The translations under genes and the position numbers were made by a program. From the NCBI GenBank assembly GCA_031270525.1, contig JAISXN010000190.1, positions 1 to 5,277 of the forward strand: DNA of 5,277 nt, in the 5' to 3' direction. Numbering within the stretch: position 1 is the stretch's first letter; each line of letters opens with the position of its first letter. Below the pieces are notes generated by a model. That model ran no database searches, was not told where the DNA came from, and was given only the letters and a program-made list of their open reading frames with translations. Of this stretch, positions 1 through 5,277 are shown piece after piece. Source of the stretch: Candidatus Symbiothrix sp. (GTDB lineage: Bacteria > Bacteroidota > Bacteroidia > Bacteroidales > Azobacteroidaceae).

Positions 1-1
1 T

Positions 2-1087
2 CTACAATTCACTTTCCTTCAACCGTTCCGCATTCTCCGCCACAATCAACCGGTCAATCACTCCCTGAATATTCCCATTCATAAAATCGGCGAGATTGTA
101 AATCGTATAATTAATCCGGTGATCGGTAATCCGCCCCTGCGGATAATTGTACGTCCGGATTTTCGCCGAACGGTCGCCGGTCGAAACCATTGTTCGCCGT
201 TGTTGGGAAATAGCGTCGTTATGCTTTTGCAATTCGATGTCATAAAGTTTGCTGCGCAACATTTGCAGAGCCATTTCTCGATTTTCCATCTGTGAGCGGG
301 TTACTTGGCATTGCACCATCATTCCCGTAGGCTTATGCGTGATTTGCACTTTCGTTTCCACCTTGTTCACATTTTGTCCGCCGGCGCCGCTGGAACGCGC
401 CGTCTGGTATTCCAAATCGGCGGGATTGATTTCCACATCCACTTCTTCGGCTTCGGGAAGCACGGCAACCGTAGCTGCGGAAGTATGCACCCTGCCTTGC
501 GTTTCGGTTTGCGGAACGCGTTGTACCCGATGCACGCCGGATTCGTATTTCATTGTACCGTAAACATTCTCTCCACTGATGGTAAAAATAATTTCTTTAT
601 AACCGCCACTTGTTCCTTCGCTGACATTGGTTATTCCCATTTGCCAACCTTTGGATTCGATATATTTGGAATACATTTTGAATAAATCGCCGGCAAAAAT
701 CGCCGCTTCGTCTCCGCCGGTTCCACCGCGGATTTCTACGATAGCGTTTTTTCCGTCTTGCGGATCGGACGGAATCAACAGCAACTTAATTTCTTCTTCC
801 AGATGAGGTAAACGCCCGGTGTTGACGTCCAATTCTTCTTTGGCTATTTCGCGCAATTCGGAATCCGACTCATTTTCAAGAATAGATTTGGCTTCTTCGA
901 TTCCGGAAAGGAGGTTTTTGTACTCGTTCCGGGCGGCAACGATTTTTTCCAAATCCCGGTATTCTTTGTTCAATTTTACAAATCGTTTCATATCGGAAAT
1001 CACATCAGGATCGGTAATCAAGGTTGCTATTTCTTCAAAACGAATTACCAGAACGTCTAATTTTTCCAACAAAGAATTTTTTGTCAT
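2..1087 (-). CDS. prfA: Peptide chain release factor 1 (RF1)
   Basis: RF1 recognises UAA and UAG in the ribosomal A site and triggers hydrolysis of peptidyl-tRNA. The 361-residue length is normal for the family. A helical N-terminal domain (about 1-105) is followed by the PCRF region with the GGTGGDEAA signature (121-129). The codon-recognition tripeptide is PQT (192-194, in [10 protein letters not shown]); it fits the RF1 pattern PxT rather than the SPF of RF2. The catalytic GGQ lies at 236-238 within [10 protein letters not shown]; Gln238 is the residue normally methylated by PrmC. The conserved [18 protein letters not shown] block (302-319) and the DHRIN motif follow. The ATG at 1087 fits homologues, is preceded by an A-rich leader and sits 21 bases after a -7 element. 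The stop is TAG at 2-4, so the gene is complete. It lies 86 bases downstream of cdd on the same strand but has its own promoter signal. No programmed frameshift is present, as expected for RF1. Confidence 0.98.
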   Translation of the reverse strand: MTKNSLLEKLDVLVIRFEEIATLITDPDVISDMKRFVKLNKEYRDLEKIVAARNEYKNLLSGIEEAKSILENESDSELREIAKEELDVNTGRLPHLEEEIKLLLIPSDPQDGKNAIVEIRGGTGGDEAAIFAGDLFKMYSKYIESKGWQMGITNVSEGTSGGYKEIIFTISGENVYGTMKYESGVHRVQRVPQTETQGRVHTSAATVAVLPEAEEVDVEINPADLEYQTARSSGAGGQNVNKVETKVQITHKPTGMMVQCQVTRSQMENREMALQMLRSKLYDIELQKHNDAISQQRRTMVSTGDRSAKIRTYNYPQGRITDHRINYTIYNLADFMNGNIQGVIDRLIVAENAERLKESEL

Positions 1088-1108
1088 TTTTTATTTTTTA
1101 AGTATTTG

Positions 1109-1116
1109 CAAAGGTA
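1109..1116 (-). promoter_or_regulatory. Bacteroidetes-type -7 promoter element for prfA
   Basis: The minus strand reads TACCTTTG here, an exact match to the Bacteroidetes sigma-ABfr -7 consensus TAnnTTTG, followed by CA as is common. It lies 21 bases before the prfA ATG and predicts a transcript start near 1102 with a leader of about 15 bases. No clear TTG -33 element lies 19-21 bases upstream; the sequence there is TTTTC. The match, the location and the direction agree, but the start site is inferred. Confidence 0.65.
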
Positions 1117-1173
1117 CATGAATTTTTTCAATGAGGAAAATTATATTCAGTCAGTCATGCGGCAGCTTCAATC

Positions 1174-1647
1174 TCAATCCATCGAATCAAAAGCCAACGG
1201 TAACAAATCCTTAATACTTTCAATGACGTAAATCTCTTTTTTCCCGTACAAAATAATCTTTACCGGCCGACCGGAGCGCATTTCCGTTTCCAATATCACT
1301 TGCCGGCAAGCGCCGCAGGGAGAAATCGGGCGGTCAAGAAAATCTCCTTCCGTGTAAGCGGCTACCGCCAAAGCCGGAATTGCTTCGCCGGGATATTGGG
1401 AATGAGCGTAAAAAAGCGTTGTCCTTTCGGCGCACAAACCCGAAGGAAAAGCAATATTTTCCTGGTTATTCCCGGTTATTACTTTCCCATTTGCCAGGAG
1501 CGCCGCTGCCCCTACATTAAACTTGGAATAGGGCGCGTATGCGCGAAAAGTCGCCTCTTTTGCCTGGTCAACGAGAACTTTTTCTTCGGAAAGTAATTCT
1601 TCGTAGTTACAAATTCTTATCTTTGCAGAAATTTTTAAATAGTTCAT
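1174..1647 (-). CDS. cdd: Cytidine deaminase (tetrameric, zinc-dependent)
   Basis: The enzyme deaminates cytidine and deoxycytidine to uridine and deoxyuridine in cytoplasmic pyrimidine salvage. From the ATG at 1647 the product has 157 residues, slightly longer than the roughly 130-140 usual for the tetrameric class. The zinc and catalytic motif CAE is at 72-74 (Cys72 ligand, Glu74 proton shuttle), and PCGAC at 110-114 supplies Cys111 and Cys114. The substrate-side segments YAPYSKFNVGAA (37-48) and NNQEN (60-64) are intact. The reading frame stays open to a GTG at 1671. I prefer the ATG at 1647 because homologues begin about this far before the YELS/YEELS-like segment, and because a -7 element (1671-1678) covers the GTG. 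The stop is TGA at 1174-1176. prfA follows on the same strand, and the divergent hydrolase starts 48 bases away. The first codons overlap a promoter element pointing the other way. Confidence 0.95.
   Translation of the reverse strand: MNYLKISAKIRICNYEELLSEEKVLVDQAKEATFRAYAPYSKFNVGAAALLANGKVITGNNQENIAFPSGLCAERTTLFYAHSQYPGEAIPALAVAAYTEGDFLDRPISPCGACRQVILETEMRSGRPVKIILYGKKEIYVIESIKDLLPLAFDSMD
1618..1625 (+). promoter_or_regulatory. Putative -7 element for the glucosaminidase gene, inside the 5' end of cdd
   Basis: The plus strand reads TATCTTTG followed by CA, an exact TAnnTTTG match. It lies 70 bases before the ATG at 1696 and predicts a transcript start near 1632 and a leader of about 64 bases. 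No better match lies between it and the ATG. The upstream -33 region has only a weak TTC at the right distance. The element overlaps cdd codons 8-10 on the opposite strand, so it could be a chance match. I rate it as likely because this exact form is so common at Bacteroidetes promoters. Confidence 0.5.
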
Positions 1648-1670
1648 TTTGTATTTTTTAGATTGTATCA

Positions 1671-1678
1671 CAAATTTA
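1671..1678 (-). promoter_or_regulatory. Bacteroidetes-type -7 promoter element for cdd
   Basis: The minus strand reads TAAATTTG, matching TAnnTTTG, 23 bases before the cdd ATG at 1647. This is nearly the same spacing as at prfA. It predicts a start near 1664 and a leader under 20 bases. The -33 region reads TTTTC, so that element is weak or absent. The box supports the ATG at 1647 over the GTG at 1671, since the GTG lies inside it. Confidence 0.55.
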
Positions 1679-1695
1679 ATTCTATTTCTCGGAAA

Positions 1696-2607
1696 ATGAA
1701 AATAAATGCGTACAAAATTTTTATCCTGTTTTTTTTACTATGTATAGTACTTGGAGCTCAGGCTCAAAAACGAGATAAATCGTATCTCAATTATATTGAA
1801 AAATACAAATACTTAGCTATCAAACAAATGGAAAAGCACAAAATTCCGGCAAGCATTACTTTAGCGCAAGCTTTACTCGAATCCGGCGCGGGATTAAGTA
1901 GTCTTGCCAACAGTTCGAATAATCATTTCGGCATTAAATGCCACGCTGATTGGAAAGGCGAACGGATTTACCGGCGCGACGATAATCCTAAAGATTGTTT
2001 CCGTAGATACGAAACGATAGAAGATTCTTATGAAGACCATTCCCTTTTTTTATCTAAACACTCTCGTTATTCGGTACTATTTTCTTATAATATAACAGAT
2101 TACGAGGCTTGGGCGCGTGGCTTGCAAAAATGTGGTTATGCGACGGACAAAGCTTACGCTAATAAATTAATCAAATACATTGAAGACTATAAATTATATA
2201 TATATGATTCTAAATCAATTTCTTCCGAAAAAAATAAAAGAAAAACCTTTTCCGGCGGCGAGAGAAAGATGAGGCTTACTTACATCACCCACGGCCTGCT
2301 TTACGTCATCGCTGAAACTAACGATAGCTTTGATAAAATTGCATACGACATGGGATTCAAAGTGAAAAACCTGCTGAAATACAACGAAGCGCCCGAAGAT
2401 TTTCCGCTTAGAAAGGGAGATATTGTTTACCTGGAAAAAAAGAAAAAGAAAGCAAACGCTCCATATTATGAGTATGTAGTTAAAATCGGCGATTCGATGC
2501 ATCGTATTTCCCAACGCTATGGAATCCGTTTAAAGAACTTGTATAAAATGAATAAGAAAGATTCTGATTATATACCGACCGAAGGCGATGTGCTGAGACT
2601 TCGTTAA
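1696..2607 (+). CDS. Secreted glucosaminidase-domain peptidoglycan hydrolase with LysM modules
   Basis: This is a predicted cell-wall hydrolase that cleaves glycan strands outside the cytoplasm. Of its 303 residues, 1-23 form a signal peptide: Lys2 and Lys7, a hydrophobic core IFILFFLLCIVLG, and an AQA-Q cleavage site. The glucosaminidase (FlgJ/mannosyl-glycoprotein endo-beta-N-acetylglucosaminidase family) domain spans about 36-168. It contains IPASITLAQALLESGAG with the probable catalytic Glu62, the NNHFGIKC block (75-82), and the closing GYATDKAYANKLIKYIE segment (147-163). A degenerate LysM-like module follows (about 202-247), then a lysine-rich linker (248-252) and a better LysM (about 258-302), which should bind peptidoglycan. 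The frame extends upstream to a TTG at 1663, but the ATG at 1696 begins a clean signal peptide. The gene is divergent from cdd and convergent with the gene at 2622, only 14 bases away. It looks more AT-rich than its neighbours. Bond specificity cannot be read from the sequence. Confidence 0.92.
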   Translation: MKINAYKIFILFFLLCIVLGAQAQKRDKSYLNYIEKYKYLAIKQMEKHKIPASITLAQALLESGAGLSSLANSSNNHFGIKCHADWKGERIYRRDDNPKDCFRRYETIEDSYEDHSLFLSKHSRYSVLFSYNITDYEAWARGLQKCGYATDKAYANKLIKYIEDYKLYIYDSKSISSEKNKRKTFSGGERKMRLTYITHGLLYVIAETNDSFDKIAYDMGFKVKNLLKYNEAPEDFPLRKGDIVYLEKKKKKANAPYYEYVVKIGDSMHRISQRYGIRLKNLYKMNKKDSDYIPTEGDVLRLR

Positions 2608-2621
2608 AACCGGAGTCATCG

Positions 2622-3137
2622 TCACTCTTTGTACCAGCCGGCATACATCAAGTAATTACGGGCTATTTTCTGATTGATTTCCTTCGACTGTTCGGGGTCT
2701 AATTTTTTGATGAATTTCGCCGGAGCGCCCCCATAAATGCAACCGGGCTCCACTTCCGTTCCGCTCAGAACTACCGAGCCGGCGGCAACCAAAGCGCCTT
2801 CGCCGATTACCGCATGGTCCAACACGACTGCATTCATACCAATCAGAGCGCCGTCTTCTATTTTCGCTCCGTGGATAGTTACGTTATGTCCGATGCTTAC
2901 ATCGTCGCCGATTTCGGCAACCGATTTTTCGTACAAAGTATGGACTACCGAGCCATCTTGAATATTCACCCGTTCCCCGATTCGAATTGAATTTACATCA
3001 CCCCGTAAAACGGTGTTGAACCAGATGCTTGAGCCTTTTCCAATCACTACGTCGCCAATAACGGTTGCATTATCAGCCAGATAAACATCTTTTGCTATTT
3101 TCGGAGTAAAGCCCCTTACTGATTTTATTAACGCCAT
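2622..3137 (-). CDS. Gamma-class carbonic anhydrase-like hexapeptide-repeat protein
   Basis: The 171-residue protein is a left-handed beta-helix of hexapeptide repeats such as ATVIGD, VVIGKG, VSIGHN and ALIGMN, with a C-terminal helix (about 147-168). It resembles the YrdA/PaaY/CaiE branch of gamma carbonic anhydrases, which form trimers with metal at the subunit interface. The three expected metal-binding histidines are present: His66 (VVHT), His84 (IGHN) and His89 (TIHG). The RGD at 45-47 and Gln60-Asp61 are also conserved. The acidic loop carrying the proton-shuttle glutamate of archaeal Cam is missing, as in most short homologues, so carbonic anhydrase activity is uncertain. No acyltransferase signature identifies another substrate. 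No signal peptide is seen, so it should be cytoplasmic. It starts 17 bases after the PspC-type gene on the same strand with no clear promoter between, which suggests it is the last gene of that operon. Confidence 0.9.
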   Translation of the reverse strand: MALIKSVRGFTPKIAKDVYLADNATVIGDVVIGKGSSIWFNTVLRGDVNSIRIGERVNIQDGSVVHTLYEKSVAEIGDDVSIGHNVTIHGAKIEDGALIGMNAVVLDHAVIGEGALVAAGSVVLSGTEVEPGCIYGGAPAKFIKKLDPEQSKEINQKIARNYLMYAGWYKE

Positions 3138-3154
3138 ATAAAGTAAATTTTTTA

Positions 3155-4897
3155 TTAGTCTTTCCCGATCCTGCCAATCCCCGACATCTCCGTATTTTTC
3201 TCCCTCGGTTCTTCTTTATAAGTCAAACTCCCAATGCCATTGACTTTTCCTCTCAGATAAACGATTGGATTACATCTGACCGAACCGATGCCCTCTACTT
3301 TCGCATAAACCGAATCGGCAACCAAGCCCAATGCATCAAAAGAACCGGTACCTTCCATATCAATCTCCGCTTTCCGGACTTGTCCGTTCAAAATAACCTC
3401 GCCTATGCCGTCGACCTCCGCTTTCAGAAACCGAACGTATAAACTGTCGGCTTGGAATTTCCCTATGCCCTTTAATTCAAGTTCCAAGCTATCCATCTTA
3501 TAAACATTGGATATCAATACATTCCCTATCGAATTTGATTCAATGCCTTTTACGCCTAAAGTGTTGATTCCAATATTTAATTTTTCAGATTTTGAAAAAA
3601 ACTTTTTACCGATGTGTAACTTCTTCCATCCGGGAGCCGATAGGTGAAGGCATCCCGAATTAATTTCATATTGAACAAATTTCACCAAATTTTCACCTCC
3701 TCTGACTTTGACGGTGGCCGGCCCTTCAGCTATTTGTTCTATTTGTACACTACCTATCAAATCATCATCCAAATCAATATATTCAAACGGTTGGTCAAGA
3801 ACATATTCCTGTTCCGTGTAAACGCCGTTATCCCAAACCTCATTCGTATTATACGTCCATCCCCAGAAAACAGAATCTTTGTTTTTCCTGAGCCCCGAAC
3901 CCAAAAGCAATATCAAAGCCAATATCCAGACGGCCAAAATAACCCATTTTACACTTCTGTTCACCGGCGTAAACTTGGCTATGCTTGCAACAATACTGTA
4001 AATAAGGACAACCAAAGGTATACCAATGAGGAATATAAAGGCAATTGAAGCCAAAACCGGATAGTCAAATGTCAAAAAAGAGGTATCATGAACAAAACCG
4101 GGTATTACGTCCAACAATCCGGCGCCAACGCCAAACAAAACGGCAAACAGTACAATGATTACGATCACTAATGCAAAAATCAAAGGCAATCCGATTAAAC
4201 AACCTATGCCGACTAAACAAATCTTCATCAGTGCGACGATTGCTTCAATAAATCCTTCCAGGCAACCCCTGTTTTCCTGTTTTTTTACCGGTTCGGCTTC
4301 CGCAGAAACCGTTTTACCGATATTTTCAACGGTAATGGGTATCCCTTGCATCTGCAGTTTTTCGGAAGCGGTTTTCGCCGCAGGGATAATAATCCAAATC
4401 AATAAATAGACGAGGACAATGAGAAATGATGAAACAAACATCAAAATTATCGCAATGATTCTGACAACCAGAACGTCCCAGTCGAAATAAGCGGCAAGAC
4501 CCGAACAAACGCCTCCGATCATTTTATTGTCGATGTTCCGGAAAAAAGTCTTCTTTACTTGCTGATAGCTTTGTTGGAAATTTTGCTTTTCTTCTTTCCC
4601 GCTTTCTTCTTCACGACTACGGCTTTCCTGTCCTTCGTCTCCAAAATCAGCCGGTTTGCCTACTCTCGAAATCACTTCTTCAACATGCTCCACCGTAATG
4701 ACTTCATATCCCAGACGCATGCGTTCGCTGAAAAGTTCTTCTATCCTCGCTTCAAAATCGGCAATGATTTCCGACGAGCCTTCTTCTTTGCGGAAATAAA
4801 TCCGAATATTATTCAAATATTTGTCCAGCAGTTGGAAAGCGTCTTCATCCATGGTGAATACCCTACCATTGAGATTCACGGTTACTGTCTTTTTCAT
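3155..4897 (-). CDS. PspC-domain membrane protein with C-terminal DUF2807 (GIN-type) beta-repeat domain
   Basis: This 580-residue membrane protein probably takes part in envelope-stress sensing or signalling, by analogy with PspC; the exact role is unknown. Residues 1-86 form a soluble helical region (LDKYLNNIRIYF, then DFEARIEELFSER, then VEEVISRVGKPADF). It resembles the HAAS/DUF1700-type modules often encoded beside PadR regulators. A charged linker (87-116) leads to the PspC domain (about 117-175), with NKMIGGVCSGLAAYFDWD and a long hydrophobic stretch ending IWIIIP. Further membrane segments lie at about 218-262 (probably two), 281-304 and 316-335. Residues about 366-580 form a beta-rich DUF2807-like domain with a GIG motif recurring every 18-21 residues. 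The ATG overlaps the PadR stop as ATGA, implying translational coupling, and the carbonic anhydrase-like gene follows after 17 bases. The PspC assignment is firm, the HAAS-like one tentative, and the side of the membrane holding the C-terminus cannot be settled here. Confidence 0.9.
   Translation of the reverse strand: MKKTVTVNLNGRVFTMDEDAFQLLDKYLNNIRIYFRKEEGSSEIIADFEARIEELFSERMRLGYEVITVEHVEEVISRVGKPADFGDEGQESRSREEESGKEEKQNFQQSYQQVKKTFFRNIDNKMIGGVCSGLAAYFDWDVLVVRIIAIILMFVSSFLIVLVYLLIWIIIPAAKTASEKLQMQGIPITVENIGKTVSAEAEPVKKQENRGCLEGFIEAIVALMKICLVGIGCLIGLPLIFALVIVIIVLFAVLFGVGAGLLDVIPGFVHDTSFLTFDYPVLASIAFIFLIGIPLVVLIYSIVASIAKFTPVNRSVKWVILAVWILALILLLGSGLRKNKDSVFWGWTYNTNEVWDNGVYTEQEYVLDQPFEYIDLDDDLIGSVQIEQIAEGPATVKVRGGENLVKFVQYEINSGCLHLSAPGWKKLHIGKKFFSKSEKLNIGINTLGVKGIESNSIGNVLISNVYKMDSLELELKGIGKFQADSLYVRFLKAEVDGIGEVILNGQVRKAEIDMEGTGSFDALGLVADSVYAKVEGIGSVRCNPIVYLRGKVNGIGSLTYKEEPREKNTEMSGIGRIGKD
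3173..3532 (-). repeat. Coding beta-solenoid repeats (GIG motif, about 19 residues per turn) in the DUF2807 domain
   Basis: Seven degenerate protein repeats lie at the C-terminus of the PspC-type protein. The motif starts at residues 456 (SIG), 477 (GIG), 497 (GIG), 516 (GTG), 536 (GIG), 554 (GIG) and 573 (GIG), with spacings of 21, 20, 19, 20, 18 and 19. Each is preceded by alternating hydrophobic and charged residues, as in LELELKGIG, LKAEVDGIG and YAKVEGIG, consistent with beta strands of a stacked solenoid. The last copy follows a charged break (KEEPREKNTE) and ends the protein. The DNA copies are diverged, so this is structural periodicity rather than a recent tandem duplication. Confidence 0.75.
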
Positions 4898-5217
4898 TTT
4901 TTCAATATTTTTATTGTTTCTTCTATTTCACTCCAAGCCGTTCCCAGTTCGTTCAAAAAATCCTCGCCCAAAGCCGTCAAGGCATAATATTTCCGCGGAG
5001 GCCCTTGCGTTGATTCAACCCATTGGTAATTCAACAGATTCATGTTTTTCAATCGGGTCAGTAAAGGGTACAATGTTCCTTCGACAACAATTAAGCGCGC
5101 TTGCTGCAATATCCGGATAATATCGTTTGCATAAGCCGGCTCTCTGTTGAGTATCAGCAAGATGCAATATTCCAAAATCCCTTTTCGCATCTGTGATTTT
5201 ACGTTATCTGCATTCAT
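4894..5217 (-). CDS. PadR-family winged-helix transcriptional regulator
   Basis: This small (107-residue) PadR regulator is predicted to repress its own operon and to bind DNA as a dimer. The opening MNADNVKSQMRKGILEYCILLIL is typical of Bacteroidetes members. The winged helix-turn-helix has its recognition region at EGTLYPLLTRLKNMNLL (46-62) and the beta wing at QGPPRKYYALT (71-81). A single C-terminal helix (82-106) should serve for dimerisation, as in the short PadR-s2 subgroup. The frame extends to a TTG at 5229, but the ATG at 5217 matches the conserved N-terminus and follows an A-rich leader. The TGA stop overlaps the ATG of the PspC-type gene by four bases, so the two products are probably made together. 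A -7 element and an inverted repeat lie just upstream. The ligand or signal is not apparent. Confidence 0.94.
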   Translation of the reverse strand: MNADNVKSQMRKGILEYCILLILNREPAYANDIIRILQQARLIVVEGTLYPLLTRLKNMNLLNYQWVESTQGPPRKYYALTALGEDFLNELGTAWSEIEETIKILKK

Positions 5218-5245
5218 ATATTTTTTCAATTATGATTTGACGTTA

Positions 5246-5253
5246 CAAAGATA
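5246..5253 (-). promoter_or_regulatory. Bacteroidetes-type -7 promoter element for the PadR operon
   Basis: The minus strand reads TATCTTTG, an exact TAnnTTTG match, 28 bases before the PadR ATG at 5217. It predicts a transcript start near 5239. The -33 region (about 5273-5277) runs into the window edge and shows no TTG in what is visible. This is the only good promoter candidate for the three-gene operon. Confidence 0.65.
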
Positions 5254-5267
5254 AATAAAATATTTAT
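5251..5267. promoter_or_regulatory. Candidate PadR operator: 7-3-7 inverted repeat over the promoter
   Basis: The plus strand reads ATAAATA-AAA-TATTTAT, a perfect 7-base inverted repeat with a 3-base centre. It overlaps the -7 element by three bases and fills the spacer toward -33. A dimeric repressor bound here would block RNA polymerase, and PadR proteins commonly autoregulate from such positions. It does not match the ATGT-N8-ACAT form described for some PadR regulators. The sequence is entirely A and T, so chance is a real alternative. Confidence 0.35.
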
Positions 5268-5277
5268 ACCTTGTTTT

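Noticed and set aside
192..563. Long plus-strand open frames opposite prfA
   Set aside because: They mirror the strongly conserved RF1 coding sequence and have no start signals or family resemblance.
1117..1173. Terminator or small gene between cdd and prfA
   Set aside because: No stable hairpin with a T tract and no supported open frame; the CAGTCAGT direct repeat is too short to mean anything.
1648..1671. GTG at 1671 as an earlier start for cytidine deaminase, adding eight residues
   Set aside because: The GTG lies inside a TAnnTTTG promoter element, and homologues start near the ATG at 1647.
1663..1695. TTG at 1663 as the start of the hydrolase
   Set aside because: The extra residues (MYHKFNSISRK) would precede a complete signal peptide that begins naturally at the ATG at 1696.
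2495..2504. Perfect 10-base palindrome CGATGCATCG in the hydrolase gene
   Set aside because: It has no loop, lies within LysM codons, is too far from the slippery heptamer to stimulate frameshifting, and is plausible by chance.
2609..2630. Possible bidirectional terminator between the convergent hydrolase and carbonic anhydrase-like genes (GAGT...ACTC)
   Set aside because: Only a four-base stem with a seven-base loop, no T tract on either side, and it runs into the coding end of the minus-strand gene.
4559..4987. Plus-strand open frame of 142 codons with hydrophobic, phenylalanine-rich sequence
   Set aside because: It is antisense to the PspC-type and PadR genes, spans their junction, resembles no family and has no promoter element in front; its phenylalanines mirror Lys/Glu-rich codons on the other strand.
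5218..5229. TTG at 5229 as the start of the PadR gene
   Set aside because: The conserved family N-terminus begins at MNADNVKSQMRKG, encoded from the ATG at 5217.

Overview
The window looks like chromosomal DNA from a member of the Bacteroidetes, most likely order Bacteroidales. Three things point there. The protein sequences look like Bacteroidales versions of these families, notably release factor 1, cytidine deaminase and the PadR regulator. Four of the inferred promoters carry the Bacteroidetes -7 element TAnnTTTG without a convincing E. coli-type -10/-35 pair. The starts are preceded by A-rich leaders rather than strong Shine-Dalgarno sequences. The assignment rests on recognition by eye, not on a search.

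Layout, left to right. Positions 2-1087 (minus) hold prfA, complete up to its stop codon at the window edge. Positions 1174-1647 (minus) hold cdd, a tetrameric-type cytidine deaminase. Positions 1696-2607 (plus) hold a secreted peptidoglycan hydrolase with a glucosaminidase domain and two LysM-like modules, divergent from cdd. Positions 2622-3137 (minus) hold a gamma-class carbonic anhydrase-like left-handed beta-helix protein, convergent with the hydrolase. Positions 3155-4897 (minus) hold a 580-residue PspC-domain membrane protein with a C-terminal DUF2807/GIN-type beta-repeat domain. Positions 4894-5217 (minus) hold a small PadR-family regulator. No intergenic gap reaches 100 bases, and no RNA genes, insertion sequences, CRISPR arrays or convincing terminators were seen.

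The right-hand half reads as one minus-strand operon: PadR, then PspC/DUF2807 (ATGA overlap), then the carbonic anhydrase-like gene (17-base gap). It starts from a promoter at about 5246-5253, which overlaps a 17-base AT-rich inverted repeat that could be a PadR operator. The left-hand half is housekeeping: translation termination, pyrimidine salvage and cell-wall turnover, with prfA and cdd each having their own -7 element. The promoter elements of cdd and the hydrolase are placed so that their 5' transcript ends would overlap.

I do not see a clearly novel system. The most interesting parts are the PadR / PspC-DUF2807 cassette with its adaptor-like N-terminal domain, and a dnaX-like slippery heptamer in the hydrolase gene that would remove the last LysM if it works.
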